From contig NZ_VMBP01000003.1 in NCBI RefSeq assembly GCF_007559435.1, positions 420,526 to 484,525 on the forward strand: 64,000 nt of DNA, given 5' to 3'. This document shows, in pieces, positions 54,902 to 64,000 of this stretch (the stretch's first letter is position 1; each line of letters opens with the position of its first letter). The position numbers were made by a program, and so were the translations under genes. The notes under the pieces were generated by a model, which saw only the letters and a program-made list of their open reading frames with translations, ran no database searches and was not told the origin of the DNA. Origin of the DNA: Ancylobacter moscoviensis (GTDB lineage: Bacteria; Pseudomonadota; Alphaproteobacteria; Rhizobiales; Xanthobacteraceae).

Positions 54902-55168
54902 ATGGCCAATACGCCCTCCGCCAAGAAGGCGGCTCGCAAGATCGAGCGCCGCACGGAGATCAACAAGAACCGCCGCTCGCGGATGCGCACCTTCGTCCGC
55001 AAGGTCGAGGAAGCCATCGCCGCCGGCGACAAGGACGCCGCCGGCGTCGCGCTGAAGGCCGCCGAGCCGGAAATCATGCGCGCCGCCCAGAAGGGCGTGC
55101 TGCACAAGAACACCGCTTCGCGGAAGGTCTCGCGCCTGACGCAGCGCCTCGCCAAGCTCAGCGCCTGA
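54902..55168 (+). CDS. rpsT: 30S ribosomal protein S20
   Basis: An 88-residue basic protein. Start [20 protein letters not shown] and [20 protein letters not shown] are typical S20, as is the [20 protein letters not shown] end. It is preceded by a good promoter and followed by a terminator, so it is monocistronic. The leader of about 100 bases may allow translational feedback as in other S20 genes. rpsT next to dnaA is common in alphaproteobacteria. Confidence 0.97.
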   Translation: MANTPSAKKAARKIERRTEINKNRRSRMRTFVRKVEEAIAAGDKDAAGVALKAAEPEIMRAAQKGVLHKNTASRKVSRLTQRLAKLSA

Positions 55169-55218
55169 GTTTCGGCGGCCGGTCGCTTCCCTAGCGACAC
55201 ACAACCGCAAGTTTGCAG

Positions 55219-55246
55219 AAAGCCCGGCCGTCGTGCCGGGCTTTTT
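55219..55246 (+). terminator. Intrinsic terminator of rpsT
   Basis: Stem AGCCCGGC/GCCGGGCT with loop CGTCGT (55221-55242) followed by TTTT, 50 bases after the rpsT stop. Confidence 0.9.
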
Positions 55247-55378
55247 GCGTTTGCCACCGCCGAGGCCAGCGCCTCCGGACGGGCGGCGGGAGGCGCGGGG
55301 CGGGATGTCATGGAGCCGTCGTGGACGCCGTTGCCCAACTGTCACACGACGTTAACGAACCGGAAGGAACCGGTTAAT

Positions 55379-55656
55379 GACTCCCGCGCAGACTTGACTC
55401 TTCCGAACGCACGAAGCAGGCGCAGCAGCTCATACGGAGCCGATTTCGCCGCAATCCGTCGCGCAAAAATATGCAATATATCTCAATACCTTATTCCCCA
55501 CGCCGGAACCCACCTTCCGAATCGGCACGCCCCACGCCCCGACCGCGCTGCGGGAGGGAAAATTAGCTGCGGAAAGACCCGTCATCCGAGCCCGCTGAAT
55601 CTTGCAAGTGACTCAGAGATTTGCCGACTGATGGTTCTTTTTTGGGCGGCCGAATC
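55379..55656. other. Cluster of six GANTC (CcrM) sites in the rpsT-dnaA gap
   Basis: GANTC occurs at 55379, 55396, 55519, 55597, 55610 and 55652, six within 278 bases; a random sequence would give about one. CcrM methylates this site in Caulobacter and other alphaproteobacteria, where methylation state tunes dnaA and other cell-cycle promoters. Confidence 0.6.
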
Positions 55657-55841
55657 ACCCCGCCTGCGCGCCTCGAACAGCTCTCATCTGCACCAACGGC
55701 GTTGCACCGGAGGGGGGGCCTGTGTATGGTGAGTTCATCCGGTTCCGCCGGGCACCTCAGCGAAAAGTTGAGTTTTCGAACTGCTCATTTCACCGTGAGG
55801 AGCGCGTCGTGTGCTGTAATCATCACCCGTACTCCTCGGCA

Positions 55842-55892
55842 TTTCGCAATGTTTCTTGCGAAACCACACGTCTCCTCGGGCAACCGGGGAGA
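55842..55892 (+). other. Two adjacent hairpins in the dnaA leader region
   Basis: TTTCGCAA/TTGCGAAA forms an 8-bp stem (55842-55863, loop TGTTTC). TCTCCTCGG/CCGGGGAGA forms a 9-bp stem with one G-U pair and a GNRA-type GCAA tetraloop (55871-55892). CCACACG direct repeats flank the second hairpin at 55864-55870 and 55895-55901. A third small stem CGGCAA/TTGCCG sits at 55961-55978. This could be an mRNA leader structure or a small RNA. Confidence 0.45.
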
Positions 55893-55991
55893 ACCCACAC
55901 GTGTAGTGCGTAACAGCGTGCTTATATAGTTGCACTTATAAAAACGAAGACTGTTTAGGGCGGCAAACGAACTTGCCGTAAAGGGGCTGCT

Positions 55992-56147
55992 ATGATGACG
56001 CGAACGAACGCGCGCGAGGGTGCGTGCCCAGATTGCATCGCCGATCCCACGGCGAACATGCAGATCTGCCACGATCAATCACCGGACCCTCTGTCAGGCG
56101 ACGTCTGTTCCGAGCCCCAGGTCTTCTTCGGCAAGCCTCCCGGTTGA
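55992..56147 (+). CDS. Candidate small cysteine-containing protein upstream of dnaA
   Basis: A 51-codon frame starting MMTRTNAREGACPDC with AAAGGGG about 5 bases before the first ATG. It contains a C-x2-C pair (Cys12, Cys15) and further cysteines at 26 and 39. It ends 180 bases before the chosen dnaA start. No family is recognised. It could be a leader peptide or a chance frame; only the ribosome binding site and the cysteine pattern support it. Confidence 0.3.
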   Translation: MMTRTNAREGACPDCIADPTANMQICHDQSPDPLSGDVCSEPQVFFGKPPG

Positions 56148-56327
56148 GGCTTCCACTCCGGTCGTCTAAGGACATCGCCGAGCGATTGACGGACGGCCTG
56201 CTGAAGGCGCGTCAGCCTTTCCATGCGCATTGAAGGGTGCCCGACCCCGATGGCCGCGCAAGCCATCGCTGCGGTGTCGTCCCCCTTCGTGCTTTCCCAA
56301 CAACCGCACAAGAAACGCGGAGCGATC

Positions 56328-57830
56328 ATGTTCAAATCCGATGGCATCGAACCCTCAGGCCAGGGCCCGTTTTCCGGCGCGGCCGCACGAGCCGGAGCCC
56401 GGGCAGGTTTGGACGCCGATGCCCGTGGGGCCTGGGACCGCGTTCGCCGGCGCCTGCGCGCCGAGATCGGCGAAGAGGTCTATTCGAGCTGGTTCCCGCG
56501 CCTCGAACTGGACGGCATCCATGACGGCACGGTGCGGCTCTCCGTGCCCACGCGCTTCCTGAAGACCTGGATCCAGCAGCACTATATCGAGCGCCTCGCC
56601 TCGCTCTGGCAGGAAGAGGCCTCGGCCGACCGCGTCGAGCTGATCGTGCGCACCGCCGTGCTGCGCGCGCCCGGCAGCGCGCCGGCGACCATCCGCACCG
56701 TGACGCCGGCCGTCGCGACCCGCGCCCCCGCCGCCGAGCCGGCGAACGCGTCCGCCGCGGTCACCGCCAATTCGGCCGAGGTCTCGAACGGCTCGCCGCT
56801 CGACCCGCGCCTGACCTTCGCGACCTATCGGCTGGGCGACTCCAACCGCCTCGCCCATGCGGCGGCGCAGAAGGTGGCGGACGCGGCGGTCGGCAGTGGG
56901 CCGGTGTTCAACCCGCTCTATCTCCATGCCGCCGTCGGCCTCGGCAAGACGCACCTCCTGCAGGCCATCGCCGCCGCCGGCGCCGACAAGGGCCGCCGCG
57001 TCGTCTACCTCACCGCCGAGCGCTTCATGTACGGCTTCGTCGCCGCGCTGAAGAGCCAGTCGGCGCTCGCCTTCAAGGAGCAGCTGCGCGGCATCGACAC
57101 GCTGGTGATCGACGACCTGCAGTTCCTGCAGGGCAAGAGCGTGCAGCAGGAATTCTGCCACACGCTCAACGCGCTGATGGATTCCGGCCGTCAGGTGGTG
57201 ATCGCCGCCGACCGTCCGCCGGCGGAACTCGACGCGCTGGAAGAGCGCGTGCGCTCGCGCCTTGCCGGCGGGCTGGTGGTGGAGATCGCCCCGCTCGACG
57301 AGGAACTGAAGCTGGAGATACTCTCGGCCCGCGTCGCCATGCTCGCCCAGCAGCATCCCGGCTTCACCGTGCCGCCGGACGTGCTGAACTTCATCGCCCG
57401 TAATTGCGGCCAGAACGGCCGCGACCTCGACGGCGCGCTGAACCGCCTGCTGGCGCACAACCAACTCACCTCCCGCGCCATCACGCTGGAAATGGCCGAG
57501 ACCGCCGTGCGCGACCTCGTGCGCTCCAGCGAGCCCAAGCGCGTGCGCGTCGACGACATCCTGCGCATCGTCGCCAAGCACTACAATGTCAGCCGTGCCG
57601 ACATCCTTTCGCAGCGCCGCACCGCCAATGTGGTGAAGCCGCGCCAGATCGCGATGTACCTCGCCAAGACGCTGACCCTGCGCTCGCTGCCGGAGATCGG
57701 CCGGCGCTTCGGCGGGCGCGACCACACCACCGTGCTGCACGCCGTGCGCAAGATCGACGGGCTGGTGGGCACCGACCGCGTGCTGGCCGAAGAGGTCGAG
57801 ACGCTGAAGCGACTGGTGAACGACGAGTGA
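56328..57830 (+). CDS. dnaA: Chromosomal replication initiator DnaA
   Basis: About 500 residues in four domains: domain I ([20 protein letters not shown]), a variable Ala-rich linker, the AAA+ domain with Walker [11 protein letters not shown] and Walker [10 protein letters not shown], and the DNA-binding domain IV with [18 protein letters not shown]. It opens oriC for replication. The start at ATG 56328 ([11 protein letters not shown]) has GGAGCG just upstream and gives the usual length; earlier in-frame ATGs at 56250 and 56223 have weaker sites. The gap of 1159 bases before it holds GANTC sites and hairpins; dnaN follows after 273 bases without recognised signals. Confidence 0.95.
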   Translation: MFKSDGIEPSGQGPFSGAAARAGARAGLDADARGAWDRVRRRLRAEIGEEVYSSWFPRLELDGIHDGTVRLSVPTRFLKTWIQQHYIERLASLWQEEASADRVELIVRTAVLRAPGSAPATIRTVTPAVATRAPAAEPANASAAVTANSAEVSNGSPLDPRLTFATYRLGDSNRLAHAAAQKVADAAVGSGPVFNPLYLHAAVGLGKTHLLQAIAAAGADKGRRVVYLTAERFMYGFVAALKSQSALAFKEQLRGIDTLVIDDLQFLQGKSVQQEFCHTLNALMDSGRQVVIAADRPPAELDALEERVRSRLAGGLVVEIAPLDEELKLEILSARVAMLAQQHPGFTVPPDVLNFIARNCGQNGRDLDGALNRLLAHNQLTSRAITLEMAETAVRDLVRSSEPKRVRVDDILRIVAKHYNVSRADILSQRRTANVVKPRQIAMYLAKTLTLRSLPEIGRRFGGRDHTTVLHAVRKIDGLVGTDRVLAEEVETLKRLVNDE

Positions 57831-58103
57831 GAAGGGGCGCCGCGCGCCGGCGCCCATCGGAGCGAGCGCCGGGCGAGGCCGCATTGCGGGCCGCCGGGCG
57901 CTTTCCCCGTCATTCCCGCAGATTTCCCCACCAATTCAGCGCTTCCACAGGGAGCGCCGCTTGCCTTGGCACGCCGCTGACGGCAATGTCGACGCCCCCG
58001 GCGGCGCGCCCGCGCCGTCCGCCCGGGGCGCATGGCCGGGCGAGCCCAGCCAGCCGCGCCCCGTGCGCGTTCCTTTTCTCGTAAAGCCACGGGTGTCGCG
58101 GCC

Positions 58104-59219
58104 ATGAAGGTCACCGTCGAGCGGGCCGAGTTGCTCAAGTCTCTGGCCCACGTTCATCGTGTCGTCGAGCGGCGCAACACCATTCCGATCCTCGCCAACG
58201 TGCTGATGCGCACCGATGCGCGCGGCCTCGCGCTGCGCGCCACCGACCTCGACATCGAGATCGTCGAGACGATCCCGGCCGAGGTGGGCCAGGAAGGCGC
58301 CACCACCGTGCCGGCGCACACCATCTACGACATCGTCCGCAAGCTCCCCGAGGGCTCGCAGGTGCAGATCGAGACCTCCGGCGACCGCGGCACGCTGACC
58401 GTGCGCGCCGGCCGCTCGCGCTTCGCGCTGCAGACCCTGCCCGAGACCGAGTTCCCGGACCTCGCCGCCGGCGAGATGACGCACAGTTTCACCCTGCCGG
58501 CCGGCGAGCTGAAGCGGCTCGTCGACAAGACGCAGTTCGCCATCTCGACCGAAGAGACCCGCTATTATCTGAACGGCATCTACCTGCACGTCGCCGACGC
58601 CGGCGGCCCGGTGCTGCGCGCGGTGGCGACCGACGGCCACCGCCTGGCGCAGGCGCAGACGACGGCGCCCGCCGGCGCCACCGGCATGCCCGGCGTGATC
58701 GTGCCGCGCAAGGCGGTCGCCGAGATCCAGCGCCTCGCCGAGGACGCCGACGCCGAAGTGACGGTGGAGCTTTCCAGCTCCAAGATCCGCATCTCGCTCG
58801 ACCGCGTGGTGCTGACCTCCAAGCTGATCGACGGCACCTTCCCGGATTATGGCCGCGTGATCCCGCTCGGCAACGACAAGACGCTGGTGGTGGACAAGGC
58901 CGACTTCGCCTCGGCCGTCGACCGCGTGTCGACCGTGGCGAGCGAGCGCGGCCGGGCGGTGAAGCTCTCCATCGCCGACGGCAAGCTGACCCTCTCCGTC
59001 ACCAACCCGGATTCGGGCAGCGCGACCGAGGAGATCGAGGTCGAGTATGCCGCCGAGCCGATCGATATCGGCTTCAACAGCCGCTATTTGCTCGACATCA
59101 CCTCGCAGATCGAAGGCGGCACGGCCGAGCTGAAGCTCGCCGATCCGGGCTCCCCCACCCTGGTGCAGGACCCGGACAAGCGCGGCGCGCTCTACGTGCT
59201 GATGCCGATGCGCGTGTGA
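58104..59219 (+). CDS. dnaN: DNA polymerase III beta subunit (sliding clamp)
   Basis: A 371-residue clamp with three domains of equal fold. Characteristic parts are MKVTVERAELLKSLAHVHRVV, ATDLDIEIVETIPAEV, ATDGHRLAQ, and the C-terminal LYVLMPMRV (loop contributing to the partner-binding pocket). It keeps the polymerase on DNA. The GTG start of recF overlaps its stop, so dnaN-recF are translationally coupled. Confidence 0.97.
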   Translation: MKVTVERAELLKSLAHVHRVVERRNTIPILANVLMRTDARGLALRATDLDIEIVETIPAEVGQEGATTVPAHTIYDIVRKLPEGSQVQIETSGDRGTLTVRAGRSRFALQTLPETEFPDLAAGEMTHSFTLPAGELKRLVDKTQFAISTEETRYYLNGIYLHVADAGGPVLRAVATDGHRLAQAQTTAPAGATGMPGVIVPRKAVAEIQRLAEDADAEVTVELSSSKIRISLDRVVLTSKLIDGTFPDYGRVIPLGNDKTLVVDKADFASAVDRVSTVASERGRAVKLSIADGKLTLSVTNPDSGSATEEIEVEYAAEPIDIGFNSRYLLDITSQIEGGTAELKLADPGSPTLVQDPDKRGALYVLMPMRV

Positions 59220-60400
59220 GCCCCCGCACGACCCCGCCCGCCCGCATCACCCGCCTGCGACTGACGGATTTCCGCAGCTACCATGTCGCGGAGCTGCGGG
59301 CCGGTGCCGGGCCGGTGGTGCTGACCGGCCCCAACGGCGCCGGCAAGACCAACCTCCTCGAAGCCATCTCGCTGCTTGCGCCGGGGCGCGGGCTGCGGCG
59401 CGCCTCGCTCGACCAGTTCGCCGCGCGCGGGCCGGACGGGACGCCGGCGGCCGGATGGGCGGTCTCGGCGGTGGTCGAGGGCGCCTATGGCGAGGTCACG
59501 CTCGGCACCGGCGTCGAGCCCGACGGCGAGGCCCGCACGCGCCGCTGCCGCGTCGACGGCGAGCCGGTGGGCTCCGCCGCCGCCTTCGCCGACCATGTGC
59601 GGGTGACATGGCTGACGCCGGACATGGACGGGCTGTTCCTCGGCCCGCCTTCCGAACGCCGCCGCTTTCTCGACCGGCTGGTGCTGGCGGTGGACGCCGA
59701 GCACGGCGCGCGGGTGAACGCGCTGGAGCGGGCGCTGCGGGCGCGCAACCGGCTGCTGGAAGAGCCCTCCACCGATCCGCGCTATCTCGACGCCGTCGAG
59801 CAGGAACTGGCGGCGCTGGCCGTGGCGGTGGCGGCGGCGCGGCTGGAAACCGTGCGGCGCCTCGCCGCCGGCATCGCGAAGGGGCGCGAGGCCGCCCCCG
59901 ACAACGCCTCCCCCTTTCCCTGGGCGACGGTGGCGCTGGAGGGCGAGGTGGAGCGGGCGCTGGGGCGCGAGCCGGCGACCGTGGTCGAGGACCAGTACCG
60001 CGCCACGCTGCGCGCCGCGCGTCCCCGCGATCGCGCCGCCGGCCGCACGCTGGACGGCCCGCACCTCACCGACCTGATCGTCGGCCACGGCCCCAAGGCG
60101 ATTTCGGCTGCGCAGGGCTCGACGGGCGAGCAGAAGGCGCTGCTGATCGGCCTCGCCCTCGCCCATGCACGCCTCGTCGGCGAGATGGCCGGCATGGCGC
60201 CGGTGATGCTGCTCGACGACGTCGTCGCCTATCTCGACCCCGCCCGCCGGGCCGCGCTGTTCGAGGCGCTCGACGCGCTGGGCGGGCAGGTGTGGATGAC
60301 CGGCGCCGACCCTTCCGCCTTCGCCGCGCTGGACGCGCGGGCCGAACGCTTCGCGGTGACGCCGGGGCGTGTCGAGGCGATGCCCCCGGATGCGCGATAG
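59216..60400 (+). CDS. recF: DNA repair protein RecF
   Basis: A 394-residue SMC-like ATPase that helps load RecA at gaps. RLTDFRSYHVAELRAGAGPV leads to Walker A GPNGAGKTNLLEAI; the signature is in AAQGSTGEQKALLIGL and Walker B in PVMLLDDVVAYLDP. GTG 59216 overlaps the dnaN stop. A 10-bp hairpin lies 24 bases after its stop without a T-run. Confidence 0.95.
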   Translation: MSPRTTPPARITRLRLTDFRSYHVAELRAGAGPVVLTGPNGAGKTNLLEAISLLAPGRGLRRASLDQFAARGPDGTPAAGWAVSAVVEGAYGEVTLGTGVEPDGEARTRRCRVDGEPVGSAAAFADHVRVTWLTPDMDGLFLGPPSERRRFLDRLVLAVDAEHGARVNALERALRARNRLLEEPSTDPRYLDAVEQELAALAVAVAAARLETVRRLAAGIAKGREAAPDNASPFPWATVALEGEVERALGREPATVVEDQYRATLRAARPRDRAAGRTLDGPHLTDLIVGHGPKAISAAQGSTGEQKALLIGLALAHARLVGEMAGMAPVMLLDDVVAYLDPARRAALFEALDALGGQVWMTGADPSAFAALDARAERFAVTPGRVEAMPPDAR

Positions 60401-60423
60401 GCCGCGCGGCGTGCCCTGCATAC

Positions 60424-60448
60424 GGCGCGGAATCTTGAATTCCGCGCC
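60424..60448 (+). other. Hairpin between recF and the LysE gene
   Basis: GGCGCGGAAT pairs with ATTCCGCGCC around CTTGA, a perfect 10-bp stem. No T-run follows, so it is at most a weak terminator; a transcript-end or protein-binding role is possible. Confidence 0.5.
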
Positions 60449-60471
60449 CCGAAGGCGTATCTGAGGGGCCT

Positions 60472-60524
60472 CGCGCGCGTACGTACGCGTGTGAACAGCC
60501 GTGCACGCAAGTGCGCACGCACGT
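60472..60524. other. Alternating pyrimidine-purine tract, Z-DNA-prone
   Basis: 60472-60493 is strictly alternating pyrimidine/purine for 22 bases and contains the palindrome CGCGTACGTACGCG. A 14-base alternating run follows at 60511-60524. The tract ends 10 bases before the LysE start. Confidence 0.55.
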
Positions 60525-60533
60525 TAGGGCATC

Positions 60534-61148
60534 ATGGCCGTCATCGACCTCCTCATCTTCGCCGCCGCGCTGGCGCTGGCCGCCGCCTCCCCCGGACCGA
60601 GCGTGATCGCGATCATCGCGCGGACGCTGGTGCGCGGACGCGAGGGCGCGGCGCCGCTGGTCGCCGGCATCGTGCTGGGCGACATGGTGTGGCTGGCGGC
60701 CGCGGCACTGGGCCTGGCGGCGCTGGCGGCGGCGCTGGGCTCGCTGTTCTTCCTCGTGCGGCTCGCGGCGGCCGGCTATCTCGTCCATCTCGCCTGGAAG
60801 CTCTGGACGGCACAGGCGCAGATCGGCGAGGCCGTGCAGATCCGCGAGACGGATTCCCGCTTCGGCCTGTTCCTCACCGGGCTCGGCATGACGCTCGGCA
60901 ACCCCAAGGCGATGGCCTTCTATCTCGCTTTGCTGCCGACCATCGTCGACCTCAACCGCCTGACCGTGCTCGGCTTCGCCGAGCTTTCGGGCATCATCGC
61001 CGTGGTGCTGGCGCTGGTGTTCAGCACCTATGTGGCGCTGGCGCACCGGGCCCGGCACTTCGTCGGCAGCGCGCGCGGCGTGCGGCTGGTGAACCGGGCC
61101 TGCGGCACCGCCATGGCGGGCGCGGCGGTTCTGGTGGCCACGAAATAA
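60534..61148 (+). CDS. LysE/RhtB family amino-acid exporter
   Basis: A 204-residue protein with about five to six membrane helices. It has the family start LAAASPGPSVIAIIARTLVRG, then VAGIVLGDMVWLAAAALGL, and the GMTLGNPKAMAFYLALLPTI segment. It exports small metabolites, probably amino acids or homoserine lactone, with unknown specificity. It is inserted between recF and gyrB, which are often adjacent, so it may be a later insertion in the replication block. Its promoter region is the alternating tract at 60472-60524. Confidence 0.88.
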   Translation: MAVIDLLIFAAALALAAASPGPSVIAIIARTLVRGREGAAPLVAGIVLGDMVWLAAAALGLAALAAALGSLFFLVRLAAAGYLVHLAWKLWTAQAQIGEAVQIRETDSRFGLFLTGLGMTLGNPKAMAFYLALLPTIVDLNRLTVLGFAELSGIIAVVLALVFSTYVALAHRARHFVGSARGVRLVNRACGTAMAGAAVLVATK

Positions 61149-63644
<2,496 letters not shown>

Positions 63645-63697
63645 CCGAAAGATCGTCGCCGTCCTGCGGCGAGAGCCGAGGTCGTCTGCGGCGAACT

Positions 63698-63804
63698 CCC
63701 TCTTCCCGTGGAGGAGAGGGTTGGGGTGAGGGGCGTCGATGCTCCGCAAGCGTGCGCCCCCCTCACCCGCCGCTGCGCGGCGACCTCTCCCCGGTGGGGA
63801 GAGG
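63698..63804. repeat. Palindromic intergenic repeat (REP-like), Hyphomicrobiales type
   Basis: The stretch contains nested inverted repeats: CCCTCT...AGAGGG at 63698-63720, GGGTGAGGGG pairing with the CCCCCCTCACCC near 63757-63768, and a perfect CTCTCCCC-GGT-GGGGAGAG at 63785-63803. This layout matches repeats scattered in noncoding DNA of Hyphomicrobiales genomes. Confidence 0.7.
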
Positions 63805-64000
63805 TTAAGAGCGGCTCCCGGGGCACGCCCCTCGGTGAATATCCTGATCGGGTGGTCTTGCGCTCATCCGTTTCCCCATCCCGTCGACGTCATGGGTGGC
63901 CGGGCCCAGGCCCGGGGCCCCTGGGGGCGGTCTTTTCGCGGCCCGCCCCCCCCGCACCACCGCACAGCCCCGGTCGGGCCCGCGCACCCCCGCTTCCCCG
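63805..64000. other. Gene-free end of the window
   Basis: About 195 bases with very high GC and long G and C runs. No coding region, RNA gene or repeat boundary is supported. Confidence 0.5.

Noticed and set aside
55247..56327. oriC in the rpsT-dnaA gap
   Set aside because: No consensus DnaA boxes (TTATCCACA or close variants) are visible; only a degenerate TTATTCCCC. In many relatives the origin is near hemE rather than dnaA. GC-skew over the whole genome would decide it.

Overview
The window looks like chromosomal DNA of a high-GC alphaproteobacterium of the order Hyphomicrobiales, most likely near the Xanthobacteraceae (Starkeya/Ancylobacter/Xanthobacter type). The inference rests on several signals: a tRNA-His of the alphaproteobacterial kind without a G-1:C73 pair, Irr-type iron control elements, a PdhS-like cell-cycle kinase, two phasins, and an aa3 oxidase operon in the order ctaC-ctaD-ctaB-coxF-ctaG-ctaE-DUF983-surf1. 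No rRNA or species-diagnostic gene is present, so the genus is a guess.

Layout. 1-6.7 kb holds a truncated TIGR02186 gene, tRNA-His, a phage-like small protein, an Ntn hydrolase, a tandem universal stress protein, and thiamine-precursor transport parts around a TPP riboswitch, with a YcaQ-like DNA glycosylase between them. 6.8-17.4 kb holds a ClC antiporter, an SbmA-type ABC exporter, a phnCDE operon with a Pho-box-like site, a probable bacterial pepsin-like aspartic protease downstream of ETF-ubiquinone oxidoreductase, and a family-4-like uracil-DNA glycosylase. 17.5-25 kb holds cydAB, rnhB, marC, groESL with a CIRCE operator, and two phasin genes. 25-32.5 kb holds a PdhS-like kinase whose 3' end carries a small integrated element. 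That element is 4.5 kb long and bounded by 32-bp direct repeats (31/32 identical). Its integrase and its type IIL restriction-modification gene are both cut off at one internal junction, and it also carries a serine recombinase and an unknown membrane protein.

32.8-41.7 kb holds an AsmA protein, acetoacetate-CoA ligase, ferric iron ABC parts (fbpA, fbpB), and bacterioferritin plus its ferredoxin; fbpA, bfr and bfd each have an Irr-box-like sequence upstream. 41.7-51.5 kb is a long minus-strand block with the aa3 oxidase operon (a perfect FNR/FixK box lies upstream), then thrC, an M16 peptidase and a GNAT acetyltransferase. 51.7-63.6 kb is a plus-strand block: ialB-like, HAD hydrolase, mutM, enoyl-CoA hydratase, rpsT, dnaA, dnaN, recF, a LysE transporter and gyrB. 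The 1.16 kb rpsT-dnaA gap has six GANTC (CcrM) sites in 278 bp, paired hairpins and a cysteine-containing small ORF.

How it fits together. The replication block (dnaA, dnaN, recF, gyrB) is the usual dnaA-region cluster; whether oriC lies here cannot be settled because no consensus DnaA boxes are visible. The respiratory genes form two branches, an aa3 oxidase with an FNR/FixK site and a cytochrome bd-type oxidase, which suggests oxygen-dependent switching. The iron genes look like one Irr-controlled set linking uptake and storage. The most unusual observations are the pepsin-like protein, the kinase-gene attachment site with its self-truncated element, and the structured dnaA leader.
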